Assembly (NCBI GenBank): GCA_026120035.1
Contig: JALRME010000025.1
Span: 372,001 to 436,000 of the forward strand
DNA from: Coleophoma eucalyptorum
Taxonomy: Eukaryota > Ascomycota > Leotiomycetes > Helotiales > Dermateaceae
Direction: 5' to 3'
DNA: 64,000 nucleotides
The position numbers and the translations under genes are program-made. The first letter of the stretch is position 1. The number at the start of each line of letters is the position of its first letter. Shown in pieces: positions 35,578-46,349 of this stretch. The notes under the pieces are model-generated. The model was given only the letters and a program-made list of their open reading frames with translations, did not search any database and was not told the origin of the DNA.

Positions 35578-37829
35578 GTCAGCATATTAACCATAATCTG
35601 CATGAATATAGTGCAACAAATGCAGTATATGGACTCAGGTTGATTCTTGAGCCTACTGTTCCTAGGAGATGTGATTAGCTTTGTAATATCTCACTTGTTA
35701 CTAGGCGTGACTGAAGTTGTAGGTAGAACACACTATGGCACTTGGTCTTTTTTTTCGTGGGAGAAGCTATTCCCCCAAGCCACATCTCTGTTAAACCCAA
35801 CGATATCGTGCCGTTAAGCAGGGTGTTAATTATGCGTGCTACCTCACATATCGTAGTGGTTTTATTTATAGTAGGAGTGAACATAAAGCGCCACCAAAAT
35901 GTTCTTTGTTTGATTGAAAAAGGAAGTCATTTAGATCATTATCATCAAGTGGATGGATAATTAAAAGACATAATTTGTTGCTGGTACATTGAACACCATT
36001 GGCACTCAAGATCCATAGGGATCGCCGGGAATGGCTTTCAATGCTGGGCGTTGGGCATACAGTTATGCAAGCCATCGGACTCAGTATATCCCTCGGCAAA
36101 GTCGGACACAGGCGTAACATCTTCGTCGTTAAACGAGGTGGTGGCGCTGGAGTAGTAAGTTTCCAGCAAGCGTCTTGGATCCTGGGCTCCGAAGGAAGTA
36201 TTGGTCATGCTACGACGCCCTGCCTCAGCTTCCAAAACACTGACAATACCTATCGGAGCTCTATCCAAATAGATACCAGCCAAGGGCTATCTCTTTCTTG
36301 TTGCAAATATTATCAGCACAGCATGGAAAGATACCTCTCCGTGTATGACCATTAATAAACGCTGTTTTGAGCAGATGGAGTCATTCTTGATCTTGCAAAA
36401 TCCGGTGTTTGTTGTCTACGTGACTATGACTGATGTGAAAAATCTTCAACACCGTGCGTCCAACGGCCTACCCTAGTTGGACCTGAGGTACTTCGCGGCG
36501 CCAACGTCATGGTGCCGGTACTTGAATTTTGTTGTGGGGGACACACAGCTCGCGGGCTTTGGGACTAGGCGGATACTCCGCGGGCTGTCTGTATTCGGTG
36601 CGCGCATCCCGGCAGGCCCGTGTGTCAACCAGCTATTCGTATTCGTAGAATTCAATTGATACACAGTGAGATGCAAACATCTTTACGAGTCAGAATATTG
36701 AGGATGCATATACTCCTTCAATTCATGGTGACAGTGCCATTGTGCCCTGCAATATCGTCAGAGACGAGAGAAAATGCGAGGTGCGAATATCAGCCATCCA
36801 ACCAGCCTTATAAATTCAAGGGTAGGCCTACGTTCTGTTTTTATGTCTGTGCCACAGCTAAGAACTGTGGCAATGATGTTCTTTGTGCGTAGCAAAGATC
36901 TATGCGAAAATATGCGTGCTTATGATCGCATGTGATTGTTCTGCTTAGTGGGGTCTCGCAAGCCCCAACTTCTCAGTAGAATCAATCAAATCCCAAGATT
37001 TTGAGTCCCTTGTCTATGATGTAAGATCATCACAATTTTGTGGTGTAGACTGAAGTCACTTGGCATGACCGATTCCTCACTCGATGGGTGAGGAGCGTTG
37101 TCCTGAGGTATGGGGGGAGGGGGTAGCCTATCCTCTGATCCGATGTTCTATGAGCGTTGTAGACATTACGTACCACCAGTCTACTCTCTGGAGGCGGTTG
37201 CGGTGTAGTTGCCAGTGTGTACCAAATCTTGAGGCGGTAGTTGGTATGTCCAATCGTCGAATCAAGCCTCGGCAATGACAAAACATGCTCTGCGGGGAGG
37301 CGCCACTTCACTCCCTAGGGAAACAAATGGGACAAGTCGGCTCAAGGGCCCTGGGGGCTGGAATAGAGAATTATTCAACAGCTCTGGGAGGCTAGCATAT
37401 CGTATTATAGACACTACAGTAAGGTTAATGGGTGAGTGTCGCGCAAAAGTGCAAGCAACCATTTAACACAGCCCCAGCTCGGCACAGTTTCTTTCCGTAG
37501 GCCCTAACAGGTTAACTTTGCTTTGCAGAATGTTGCCACGAAGGCTTGATTAAGCTTCGAAATCCCCGGCGCTGCGTACTCGCTCCATCCTTCGGAGCCT
37601 GGGGAAAAGTTAATTGGTGCGGGATTTACACCCGCCAAGCTTGCAGATCTCAAGCCCACCACGTAGGACAAGTCCAAGCACAGATCTGTGGCGGTTGAAC
37701 TCAGCCAAGTAATTGGTTGAGCCTTTACTCTGCTGGCTTGTATTGGTAACGACGGTTGTAGCAACAGTCTCCGTGGCCAGTAGATTCAGCCTCCATAGCT
37801 GGGGATTACGCCTTGTAGGCGCCAGGTCT

Positions 37830-37885
37830 GCTCTCGGCAAGACGCTCCCAGCAAGATGCTCTCGGCAAGATGCTCTCGGTAATCA
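37830..37885 (+). repeat. 14-bp tandem repeat, four units
   Basis: Four consecutive 14-bp units of the type GCTCTCGGCAAGAT with a few substitutions. No gene overlaps convincingly. Function, if any, is unknown. Confidence 0.8.
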
Positions 37886-38492
37886 GGAATCTTTATTTCG
37901 AAATTAATGGATTCCTGGGGCGCCCCGAGCAACTGACAGCCGCCATGATCCCAAGGACATTCCATTCATTTTGATTTCCAGGTACATGAAAATCTATTAC
38001 AATATTGTAGCCCTGTCTCTGGTTCTATGTGCGGTTGGTGCCGCTGCCATCATTGCAGTACTAAGAGTTAGTTGCTACAATTTGCGGAGTGTCCTCATCG
38101 AGCTACTAAGGTAATAGTCTTCCGAGGCTAACCACTCTCACCGCTCTAATCGCGCCATTTGGTGGCTCTCGCTAAACTTATCCCAACTTCCGCGCAGTCG
38201 GTTCACTTCGGCGATATTATGCTTCGTCCTAGTTATTCCCACCGTACCGCTCCAAGCTTGGCAGTAATAGTAATCAAGATTTGGTACCTGGACCAAAAAG
38301 ATGTTCTCATCAAAGGATATTCTACATGACCCTGTGAATAATGGGGAATAATTCCTGTGGCTTTCTGCTATTACACCACAAAGAGTCTACAGGAGAGAGG
38401 ATAGACTTGCGCCACTGCCATCATCCTTCCACCTGGGCATTTCCATTGTGAGGCTATTCCCTTAATTGTACGCTTCTAGCTATGTAGTAAGC

Positions 38493-38535
38493 ATGTTAGC
38501 TCTTCTCCAGGCAAGTATGTTAGCGCTTCTCCAGG
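38493..38535 (+). repeat. Short direct repeat, two units 24 bp apart
   Basis: The 19-bp motif ATGTTAGCTCTTCTCCAGG occurs at 38493-38511 and, with one change, at 38517-38535, about 350-390 bp upstream of the secreted repeat precursor. It could be a duplicated regulatory site. Confidence 0.6.
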
Positions 38536-38748
38536 GTGGAGATGCATATCATTTCTTTATACAGTTTCTATACTCCGAATAACCTTTTGTCGATCTACCA
38601 TAATGGTAGTGACAGATGATTTTCTGACAAACTGAGCTTAGGGATAGCATCAAAATAACGACATCAGTGCTAACCTCACTTCATGTATGATGATGTAGAT
38701 CAGTGGAGTTCTGCTTGGCTGCAATCGTGCTCCTGTAGAGGATTCATC

Positions 38749-38756
38749 TATATAAA
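38749..38756 (+). promoter_or_regulatory. TATA box of the Kex2-repeat precursor gene
   Basis: TATATAAA lies 127-134 bp upstream of the start codon and is followed by a CAACAACAA/CT-rich, G-poor leader. This combination is common before highly expressed fungal genes. Confidence 0.5.
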
Positions 38757-38882
38757 GGTAGTTAATTTCCAGTATTTTCCTCATCATCAACAACAACAAT
38801 ATCAACAGCATCTTCACAATAAAACAACTCCTCAAATAATCATCTTTACTCTCCATTCAAAAATTAATCAAAATAATTCATA

Positions 38883-39722
38883 ATGCGTTTCTCAGCGGCT
38901 CTCGTCTGCTCTTCTCTTGCCTACAGTGCAATCGCAGCTCCAGTACCAGCTCCTGAACCAGCTTCAAAGGTTTCTGCACGTCAAGCCCCTGGTCTTCTTC
39001 AGGATCTTTCTCCAGAAGTCGTTGCTTTGCTTACAGCACTCGGACTCGGTGGCCTTGCACTCCCCGTTGGCGGTATCGTGTCAACTCTTGGTCAAGATGT
39101 GAAGAAGCGTCAAACTCCTGGCCTTCTTGAAGATCTCTCTCCAAGTGTTGTTGCTTTGCTTACATCACTTGGACTCGGCGGACTTGCACCACCCGTCGGT
39201 GCTATTGTTTCCACAGTCGGCCAAGATGTTAAGAAGCGTGGCCTTCTTGAGGACCTATCCCCAGAACTCGTTGCTTTGCTTACATCACTTGGACTCGGCG
39301 GACTTGCACCACCCGTCGGTAGTATCGTGTCGACACTTGGTCAAGATGTGAAGAAGCGTGGTCTTCTTGAGGACCTATCCCCAGAACTCGTTGCTTTGCT
39401 TACATCACTTGGACTCGGCGGACTTGCACCACCCGTCGGTGCTATTGTTTCCACAGTCGGCCAAGATGTTAAGAAGCGTCAAACTTCTGGCCTTCTTGAA
39501 GATCTCTCTCCAAGTGTTGTTGCTTTGCTTACATCACTTGGACTCGGCGGACTTGCACCACCCGTTGGTGCTATTGTTTCCACAGTCGGCCAAGATGTTA
39601 AGAAGCGTGGCCTTCTTGAGGACCTATCCCCAGAACTCGTTGCTTTGCTTACATCACTTGGACTCGGCGGACTTGCACCACCCGTCGGTGCTATTGTTTC
39701 CACAGTCGGCCAAGATGTTTAA
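38883..39722 (+). CDS. Secreted Kex2-processed repeat precursor (KEP-type)
   Basis: A single-exon 279-residue precursor. Residues 1-19 (MRFSAALVCSSLAYSAIAA) are a signal peptide, followed by a short Pro/Ala-rich propeptide ending SAR at residue 33. Six near-identical hydrophobic repeats follow: residues 34-76, 77-119, 120-159, 160-199, 200-242 and 243-279. The first five end in DVKKR, a Kex2 site; the last stops at DV just before the stop codon. Two repeat classes alternate: one begins with Gln (QAPG/QTPG/QTSG), the other directly with GLLEDLSPEL. Each mature peptide would be about 37-40 residues, with an amphipathic segment (SPELVALLTSLGLGGLA), then PPVG and a Val/Ser tail; no Cys after the signal peptide. 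Known fungal proteins with this design include pheromone precursors, Rep1-like surface peptides, cyclic RiPP precursors and Ece1; which applies here cannot be told. No clear RiPP-modifying enzyme lies next to it. The nearest gene is the methyltransferase at 40345. Confidence 0.9.
   Translation: MRFSAALVCSSLAYSAIAAPVPAPEPASKVSARQAPGLLQDLSPEVVALLTALGLGGLALPVGGIVSTLGQDVKKRQTPGLLEDLSPSVVALLTSLGLGGLAPPVGAIVSTVGQDVKKRGLLEDLSPELVALLTSLGLGGLAPPVGSIVSTLGQDVKKRGLLEDLSPELVALLTSLGLGGLAPPVGAIVSTVGQDVKKRQTSGLLEDLSPSVVALLTSLGLGGLAPPVGAIVSTVGQDVKKRGLLEDLSPELVALLTSLGLGGLAPPVGAIVSTVGQDV
38982..39719 (+). repeat. Coding tandem repeat, six units of 111-129 bp
   Basis: Units at 38982-39110, 39111-39239, 39240-39359, 39360-39479, 39480-39608 and 39609-39719. 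Units 2 and 5 differ at only two bases. Unit 6 matches unit 4 except for one early base and its truncated end. The 2-3 pair and the 5-6 pair have the same class order, which points to a higher-order duplication and gene conversion. The first unit is the most diverged. Confidence 0.95.
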
Positions 39723-40344
39723 ATTTGAGAATATATAGTATTCTTGAAAGGTGTCTCTAATAAGATCATAATACCGGATCTTTCTTGACCGATCTGGTAG
39801 ACTGGGACCTTTTTGGACGGATGAGACTAAGTAAACTTACTGGGCCTTGGGCCTTCGGAAAATGGATAAAATGATTTGATGAATTTGACAAATGGTCTGT
39901 AGATTTTTAGATCTCTAGTAGCTAGTACTAATGAAAATCTCAATGTTTTTAAGAGTTATTTTATGATGAAACTTTATTCCCTTGCTGACTTTTATGCTTT
40001 GATTTCGCTAAAAAAAAACAATGGTCTAGCTTCTTTCTTTTCTGGTTTGGCTGAAAAGTTCAGTACAAGTAAACTTGAAGAGTCGTATTGACTTAAGCGA
40101 TCACCTGCCATCTGATGTGTTAATTACATTGTGAACTCAACTCAGCAGTGTTTTTTTTCCGAGTATAGTAGTTACAATCGATCATATCACCTGATATCTT
40201 CCGAAGCATTTTTCGACAGGAAAACTCTTGCCCAAGGTGACAGTAACAATTTAGTACAAAATCGGGTATAATGGAATGCATATCTATCTATCTGTCTATC
40301 GTATCCTACATTATATACAAGAAAGGAACGTCGTTAACTTCATA
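39723..40344. other. Intergenic DNA between convergent genes
   Basis: Contains the 3' ends of the repeat precursor (plus) and the methyltransferase (minus). AT-rich; no gene seen. Confidence 0.5.
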
Positions 40345-41520
40345 TTATACTATAAGCTTTTGTGCAATGAGGCGATAACTTGTGCTCGTCAAACGCATCT
40401 GATCCATCTTCACAAAGGCTTGACCGTCTAGGCAAAAGCGGTTGATGAGAGTCTTGAAATGGTGCGGTAAAACATGCACCTTCACCAGCCCTAATATCAA
40501 CTGCTGCATCGCGCGAAAGTAAATGTCAACTTTGTCGATTAGTGGCGCTTGCAAACCATCGATACTTGCGTTGTCGCTAACGATAACAGTGAAGCCAGCT
40601 TCCTCCAAAGCCTTTTCGAAGCTACCTGGGGTTGGGGTTCCGACGGCACCAATAAGCGGCTTTACCCGGCGCATCAACGCTGCATGCTCTTCGTTCTGCG
40701 GGTTGTATGCCGGCAAGCTCACCCAGTCAAGCAGTGATATTTTAGCGCTGGGCTTCATCACTCGGTAGACCTCTTTAAACAGGGCCGGTAGATCCTTGCA
40801 CAAACTCAAAGCTTGGATTTGGTAGAAGGCATCAAAGGTATTATCGGCGAACGGCAAGGGCAGATCGTTGAAATCGTGCACGAAAAATTCGTTGGAGATG
40901 CCGCGCTCTTCACAGAAGCTCCTCGCTTGCGCGACTTGGTTGGGGTCGATGTTGATCCCCGTCACATGTGCGCCGGAGAAACTGGCCATATGTGCAGCAA
41001 CGCGCCCGCGCCCACAACCCAAATCCAACACTTTATCACCGGGCTTGAGGCCGATATCCCGCGCAATGGACTCTTCGTAGAGTAGTTGGTTGTCGAGGAC
41101 CGATGCGCGTTTGTCCATATACGGGGGGATGTACATCTTCTCGACGTCGCCTAGTGCGCACATATGATTTAGGACACCGTAATATGTCACCAAGCATTCA
41201 TGGACTCTTTGCTGGTAATTTTGGCCCAGCGTTGCTATCATCTGATCCTCATCTGCCCAATCCACATTGTAAATGATGTACGAGGCCATGAAGTCGTCGA
41301 CCTGCTTTGGCGTGAGGTTCTTGAGGTAGCGAAAGGAGGTGAGGAAGGTCTGTTTGCGATTAGGCGATGCCGACCGATCTACTTCGATGGAGGATTCCCG
41401 TCTTGGCTCCAGAGCCTTGACTGCCGGTGCCAGCTTCGCAGATTCTGCGGCATGCAGCTTATGGCCATGTTTCGGCCGAAATGCATGGACGATAGAGTTA
41501 TTGAGGATTGCGATAGCCAT
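40345..41520 (-). CDS. SAM-dependent methyltransferase, Erg6/SMT-like
   Basis: A single-exon 391-residue class I methyltransferase most like the sterol C-24 methyltransferase (Erg6) and related C-methyltransferases, which transfer a methyl group from S-adenosylmethionine to sterols, tocopherols or polyketide/terpenoid products. Motif I is KVLDLGCGRGRVA (about residues 163-175); an acidic VTGINIDPNQVAQARSFC follows as motif II; DLPLPFADNTFDAFYQIQAL is motif III and KISLLDWVSLPAYNP is typical of the SMT group. The N-terminal 60 residues are variable. The C-terminal half lacks a clear sterol-methyltransferase C-terminal signature as far as I can judge, so a specialised substrate is more likely than housekeeping ergosterol synthesis. 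It has no recognised biosynthetic partner in the window. Confidence 0.85.
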   Translation of the reverse strand: MAIAILNNSIVHAFRPKHGHKLHAAESAKLAPAVKALEPRRESSIEVDRSASPNRKQTFLTSFRYLKNLTPKQVDDFMASYIIYNVDWADEDQMIATLGQNYQQRVHECLVTYYGVLNHMCALGDVEKMYIPPYMDKRASVLDNQLLYEESIARDIGLKPGDKVLDLGCGRGRVAAHMASFSGAHVTGINIDPNQVAQARSFCEERGISNEFFVHDFNDLPLPFADNTFDAFYQIQALSLCKDLPALFKEVYRVMKPSAKISLLDWVSLPAYNPQNEEHAALMRRVKPLIGAVGTPTPGSFEKALEEAGFTVIVSDNASIDGLQAPLIDKVDIYFRAMQQLILGLVKVHVLPHHFKTLINRFCLDGQAFVKMDQMRLTSTSYRLIAQKLIV

Positions 41521-44500
41521 CTTGTAGGAATGTCTTCTGCGAAATGTGTGCGGATGTCAGCGTCGAAAGGTTGGCCCATAACTCATATATGGAGAGTCAC
41601 TACGGTAAAATTCAACAAGCCGAAGAAACAGGGGCATTTGTCATGGCCCGGTTTGACGTCAGGGACATACGGCAAAAGCGGCACTATCATGCCACTGCCA
41701 GTGGTTCCGTGCCAGATCAATCATGGTTACTGCAGAAGCAATTTGGTGTGAAGGTGATAATTCTACACAATACCCTCCTCGCAAAACGACCCCTGCCCTG
41801 TCTTCTCGCCTATCATGATTTTCGTTGACTTATTCGTCAAGAACCGCAAAGCCGGTAGAGCAGGCCGGGATATATCGCGGTGCGTGCATTGTAGTTTCGC
41901 ACCTGCTGATTTACAACACCGAATCTCCTCTATTTCATGCTGGAATCTAGACTAGGCGACCGCCGGGAACAGGCCGTCTAACTCGTAACTCTTGAAGTGA
42001 AATGCGGGCCAGGCTGACGGCATGCACGGGATCACCGGGGGTGGTGAGCTGGCTGTCGAGCCTACTGCCGCGCATCCGGACCTGCTTTATTTTGATAACA
42101 ACACCGATACCGCCGAAGACGTCACTTGATTGTTTCGCGGCACACAGTGTGCAGCAGTGAGAAATAGGAATGCCAAGGAGGCACAGCAGATCGCAATACA
42201 GACAGCATAGGGTCCCCCTCCACGCCCTTGTAGATGCTATTGGCGTGATCATTCTGAATCGCATGTTTTGCTACTGCCCGGTCCGCTTTTGTAGCCGAGC
42301 CGAACAAGTCATCAGCACAGAAACCACTTTGTGCCAAAAACGCTTAACCGCCCGAATCACCACACCCGCCGACAAGGATATTACTCATTAAAGAGGAAGC
42401 ACACCCAGCAGTATATCCTCAATACTGGTTTGTTTTAGCGACAGGTTTAACCAGTATAAACAATTATTTCGCCTGGTAAGGCGTGAAGAAGCAAATCAAA
42501 GTAAACATGCGTGGGAAGCAATTTATTTAGGTTTAAGCTTACTCGCTACTAAGGAACACTAGAGATCAGATTAGATCAGAGACTACTTTATACAAGCCTT
42601 ACAAAAATTCGCTGGGAGATTACTAATCGCGAGTTCTAAGGTAGGAGCGCTAATTCCTAACAGGTTATGTAAAATGAACATTAAAGGCTACTTACTTACT
42701 AAGTCATGGTCTCACTTTTTTATTTCGCACAAGGGCTGAACTACATTTGGGCATGCTTTGAAAACTATTACCCGTAGATGTTCTATAGCTCTCTATTGAT
42801 TTATTCACATAACTGTATAAAGCCTAGTGGGCGCCTTTCTTTGCGCAGTATATTCTCCTTCCCGAAAGAATTAATAACATCGTTAACTATTGCAAAGTGA
42901 TGCTCTTAATACTCCCACTCCTTGTGTTGTTGTAGTTTTGCTTTCCTGATTTTCAATCAAATGCGGGGAATCACACCTTGCTCGATGGGTGTTGTGTGGT
43001 CCTCCACGATGATCCTAGCCTAATCAGCGCAAATACTAGGAACTTCAAAACAAGATTTCAATATGCAAAGGTGAGCACCAGCAGATCTTACCATAGTAAG
43101 CTGGCTGGTTGGTGCAACTTTCAAATTGGAAGCAAAGAAACCATCGCTGCTTGATGCGATCGTGGTCATTTGACAGACAAAGTTGAGCTAGTGCTTATTG
43201 CTCGAAATCTAGGTTGTGTAAGATCCATTCTTTGGCGTTTCCGAAAAAGCTCCATGAGTCCATAAAATAACTCGAAGGATAAACAAAATCCCGCCTTATC
43301 TTTTCGTCATGGAGGATTTGGCCAATAATTTTTGGAGAAACGTCATAGGCGAGATGATAGGGTAGGGGTTTTAGCTATCATCGGAGGATAGTATGCAATA
43401 TCGCCCTCCTGGGAAGGAAGAGGGTTCAGGCCCTGCATCGTGCTTAAAACGACAAAGAAAATAATATCGAGATGAGTATGGCTCTGAGTCTTAGAAAGGC
43501 GTTCTGTGCTATGCCGAAAAATTATGTTGCCGGGTCGTCAGCGTACGATTTTGTCAATGCTTTCGCTAGTACAATAGCCGCATTCGTACCACCTTACTTT
43601 TTCCCTCTACAGCATTAAGCATGTATTGCATATTCAGGGGCAAGCAAGCTTTGGAAACAAATAGAGCCTCATTATAAGTATCGCTAGGGATTATACTATC
43701 TCTTTATACTCAAACAAGAAGATGCAACTGTTGTCGGAGCCGCGGACCACATCGCATAGGCGGTGGTCATTATATCGCTTCGGGTTTATCGGATGCAAAG
43801 AAAAAGTTTGATGCAGTATGCCAAAATTTGATCCTGTTTGCCTCTAGACCATTCTCTTCTCCAATTTCCGCGGCATTGAGTCGCTTGGGTACGTCGGCGG
43901 TAAGGACTTGACGGCTGGAACGGTCTTTCTCTGGGTTGGCGGCATCGCCAACAAAGATATACGGCTTACCACTCTGGCACTAGCCGTCCCGTATGCTCCA
44001 CGACTTGCTAACTTTTATATTTAACTTGCGGGGCCTATACAGATGTTCTTACTATTTGTTCTTCTAGAATCATTAAGAACGGCCCGAGTGTGACTCTAGT
44101 GTGTTGGTATTAGTGGCGTGTTTCGGCTACCTATGACATCGTCATCGGAGCTTAAAGTATTGAGGTATTGGCGAAGAGGAGCCATGTGGTCCACCATTGC
44201 GGATAGGCTCTAGGGTTCTAGATGCCGATGGTATTCAGGGATGCAGTGGTCAAATCTAGAATAATCAGATAAATTTCAAGATAGCGCCCAAGTAAAAGAA
44301 TACTTCAGTGGCAATATTTGATCGCCTATTAACACAGCCCACACCCTATGTGAGGTCCAGATGGTAAGAGAAATATTACTTACGCCTTCACTGCTTCCAT
44401 GGGCCGAAGACCTGTAGTCCTTAAGCTGTGTATGGAAAATCTGGTACCTGGATCGCCAACAGGCATAGCCTTGCGGTGTTAGAATCAATAGATCGTTCCG

Positions 44501-44883
44501 GACCAGTGATTTGGAAAGTTGATTTGTCGGAGCATCAAGGTAAAGATGTGGCAGGCTGGAAAGTGGTGTCAGGCCAGCATGCTGTCGCTGCTGCTTTTAG
44601 GTGTTGCTTGCCATGTCGAGTTCTATCAGACTTTGCCTCCTAAACAGTAGCCCATGCATCGTAGATCTCTGGCTTCTCTTCATGAGCTATGCTTTGGGGC
44701 AGTCAATATAAGACCGGTCATACTATCTTCTAATATCAAAACATTGCGAGAAAGGTATATAAGATCAATAGAGGGGGCACTTAACGTCACGCTACCCTAC
44801 ATCCTACCAATAAAGTAAGTGTTCACTGCCAAGGCCCGTCTGAAATGTATTCCTCAGTACACATCGATTACTAACTACCAACT
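41521..44883. other. 3.4-kb intergenic region
   Basis: No supportable gene. The first 0.9 kb is moderately GC-rich and carries several overlapping frames (41544-41828, 42170-42391 plus; 41947-42264 minus) without recognisable content. From about 42,400 on the DNA is AT-rich with many stops in all frames. No terminal repeats of a transposon were found. Confidence 0.45.
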
Positions 44884-46261
44884 CTATTGTACATTCCCAG
44901 TGACAGCCTGACTAAAGAATGATGGGGCCACGAGATTACATGGGATGCCCGAGTTGTTTTGGCCAATGATGTTATCGCACTGATAAACCTCGCTTTGAAG
45001 AGTTGTATTATAAAGAGGCAAGCCCTCGGTGGCGTTAACCGAATTGATGTTCACATCACTGAAGCTTATGCCAGGACAAGGATGGTTTGACGCACAGTAC
45101 ATTGAGGCGGCAACGTTGTACTTGGAAGTGCCGGTGAAGTTGACCCAACTGATATCCTCGAGAGCTAAGTTGGATGTGTTACAACCTTGACCACTTGCTG
45201 TAGCATAGATGCACTGGGTTATTTGAATCGGCAAGCCGACATCCTGCACGTCGAAGTTCCGAAAGGTCACGTTCTTAACCAAGCCTCCGCCGCCTCCGCC
45301 GGCATCACCATTTGAAGTCACGGCCAACGCGGCACTTTGCCAGGTCTTGACGTATGCACACTCAATCCCGCCGATACACTTCACGTCCTCGAACGTCACA
45401 TTGGAGACATAGTCTGGGGTTGCGGGATACTGTCCGATAGACCCAATGGTCATGCCAGCACTACCAATGCATGTGATATTCTTCGCGTATAAGTTTGTCG
45501 TGTTTCCCTTAGCAGCTACACAGTCATCATTAGTGGTGATGGTAGCGTTCTCAATCAAGATTGTGTCACTATTCCAAGAATCGAAGCCATCCGTGTTGAA
45601 TGTACTATACTGGGTGTCGTTTGTTGTAGCGTTGGTGTAGTAGTTTGTCAAAGACACATTCTGACTTTTCCAGACAAACACAGCCCAGAATTGCGGCTGA
45701 ACACTGGAGTTAAAGTTAGTGGCTTTTCCCGTGACATCTATTTAGAAAGAAATTCAAATCTTACATTCTTAGACTATCAATAAACACATTAGTAGAATTG
45801 AAGATCGTAATAGTGATGGGTCTGCCGGGCAGATTGGCAGTATTTGCGCTGAACGTGTACCATGATTGACCATGGCCGTCAATCCATCCTCCATCGCCTT
45901 GAAAAGTGACATTGGTACCACCAAAAAGCCATGCAGTAACCTGGTCTTGGAAGATGACGGACCAGGAGTGGCTACGCCAGTAGGGGATATTGTCCGTGAA
46001 CTGCAATACCCCACGTAAAATAACGTCAACATTGAGCAGATTTGTCGTATTTAAAACGGTAGCGATGTTGAAAGTTCCGTTACTAAAGATAACAGTACCA
46101 TTGATGCCGCATATATTGAAGGCTTCATGGATAGATGGCACGTCGTCCACTGGCAAGCCTCCATGGGTCAGCGATTCGGGGTAAAGGGTGCAGGTTGATC
46201 CTTGGTTAACAACAAAGCCAGCCACTGCCGAGGCCAAGAGAGAGATGGAGAGCAAACGCAT
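44884..46261 (-). CDS. Secreted GH28 pectinase-like glycoside hydrolase
   Basis: A 438-residue right-handed beta-helix enzyme of glycoside hydrolase family 28 (polygalacturonases, exo-polygalacturonases, rhamnogalacturonases), which hydrolyse plant pectin outside the cell. Exons 46261-45765 and 45703-44884 join in frame using the CACTAAC...CTCCAG acceptor. A signal peptide (MRLLSISLLASAVAGFVV) is present, and many N-x-S/T sites suit secretion. Catalytic motifs: NTDGFD (about residue 202), NDDCVA (about 224) and YVKTW (about 283). The third motif, GHG in polygalacturonases, reads GSAG (Ala at about 248), so the His is missing. This points to an exo-acting or different-specificity subgroup, or loss of activity. 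A TATATAA box lies about 85 bp upstream. Confidence 0.9.
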
Positions 46262-46342
46262 GATTCCTTTAGTACTAGTATAGTAGCTACTACCTGTTCT
46301 GTAGATGTTATCCTAAGCAGCCGCAACAGCGTTGGCACATGC

Positions 46343-46349
46343 TTATATA
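46343..46349 (-). promoter_or_regulatory. TATA box of the GH28 gene
   Basis: TATATAA on the minus strand, 82-88 bp upstream of the start codon. Confidence 0.5.

Larger units (their letters stand above)
34371..38882. other. 4.5-kb gene desert with decayed frames and short repeats
   Basis: No intact gene could be supported. Things seen: a plus-strand stretch 35233-35577 open for 115 codons except for one in-frame TAG at 35335-35337, ending in KTEVKRRDKERCFCG; minus-strand open stretches at 36038-36283 and 37504-37764 with protein-like composition but no identity; a more GC-rich tract around 36,450-37,900 compared with AT-rich flanks; a 14-bp tandem repeat at 37830-37885; and a 24-bp spaced repeat at 38493-38535. 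These may be remnants of dead genes or a transposed segment. The right end carries the promoter of the Kex2-repeat gene. Confidence 0.5.

Noticed and set aside
37030..37900. rRNA-like or other structured RNA gene in the GC-richer tract
   Set aside because: No conserved rRNA segment or convincing long-range pairing could be recognised by eye.
39358..39738. 126-codon second-frame reading through the Kex2 repeats
   Set aside because: It is long only because the coding repeat lacks stops in that frame; no signal peptide or sensible motif, so a shadow of the repeat gene.
38883..41520. RiPP cluster made of the repeat precursor and the methyltransferase
   Set aside because: The methyltransferase is Erg6-like and the UstY-type (DUF3328) oxidases known from fungal RiPP clusters were not seen nearby; proximity alone is not enough.
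45703..45764. Alternative acceptor at AATAG (about 45,737) in the GH28 intron
   Set aside because: It shifts the frame against the donor, while the CACTAAC...CTCCAG acceptor gives an in-frame, family-like junction.
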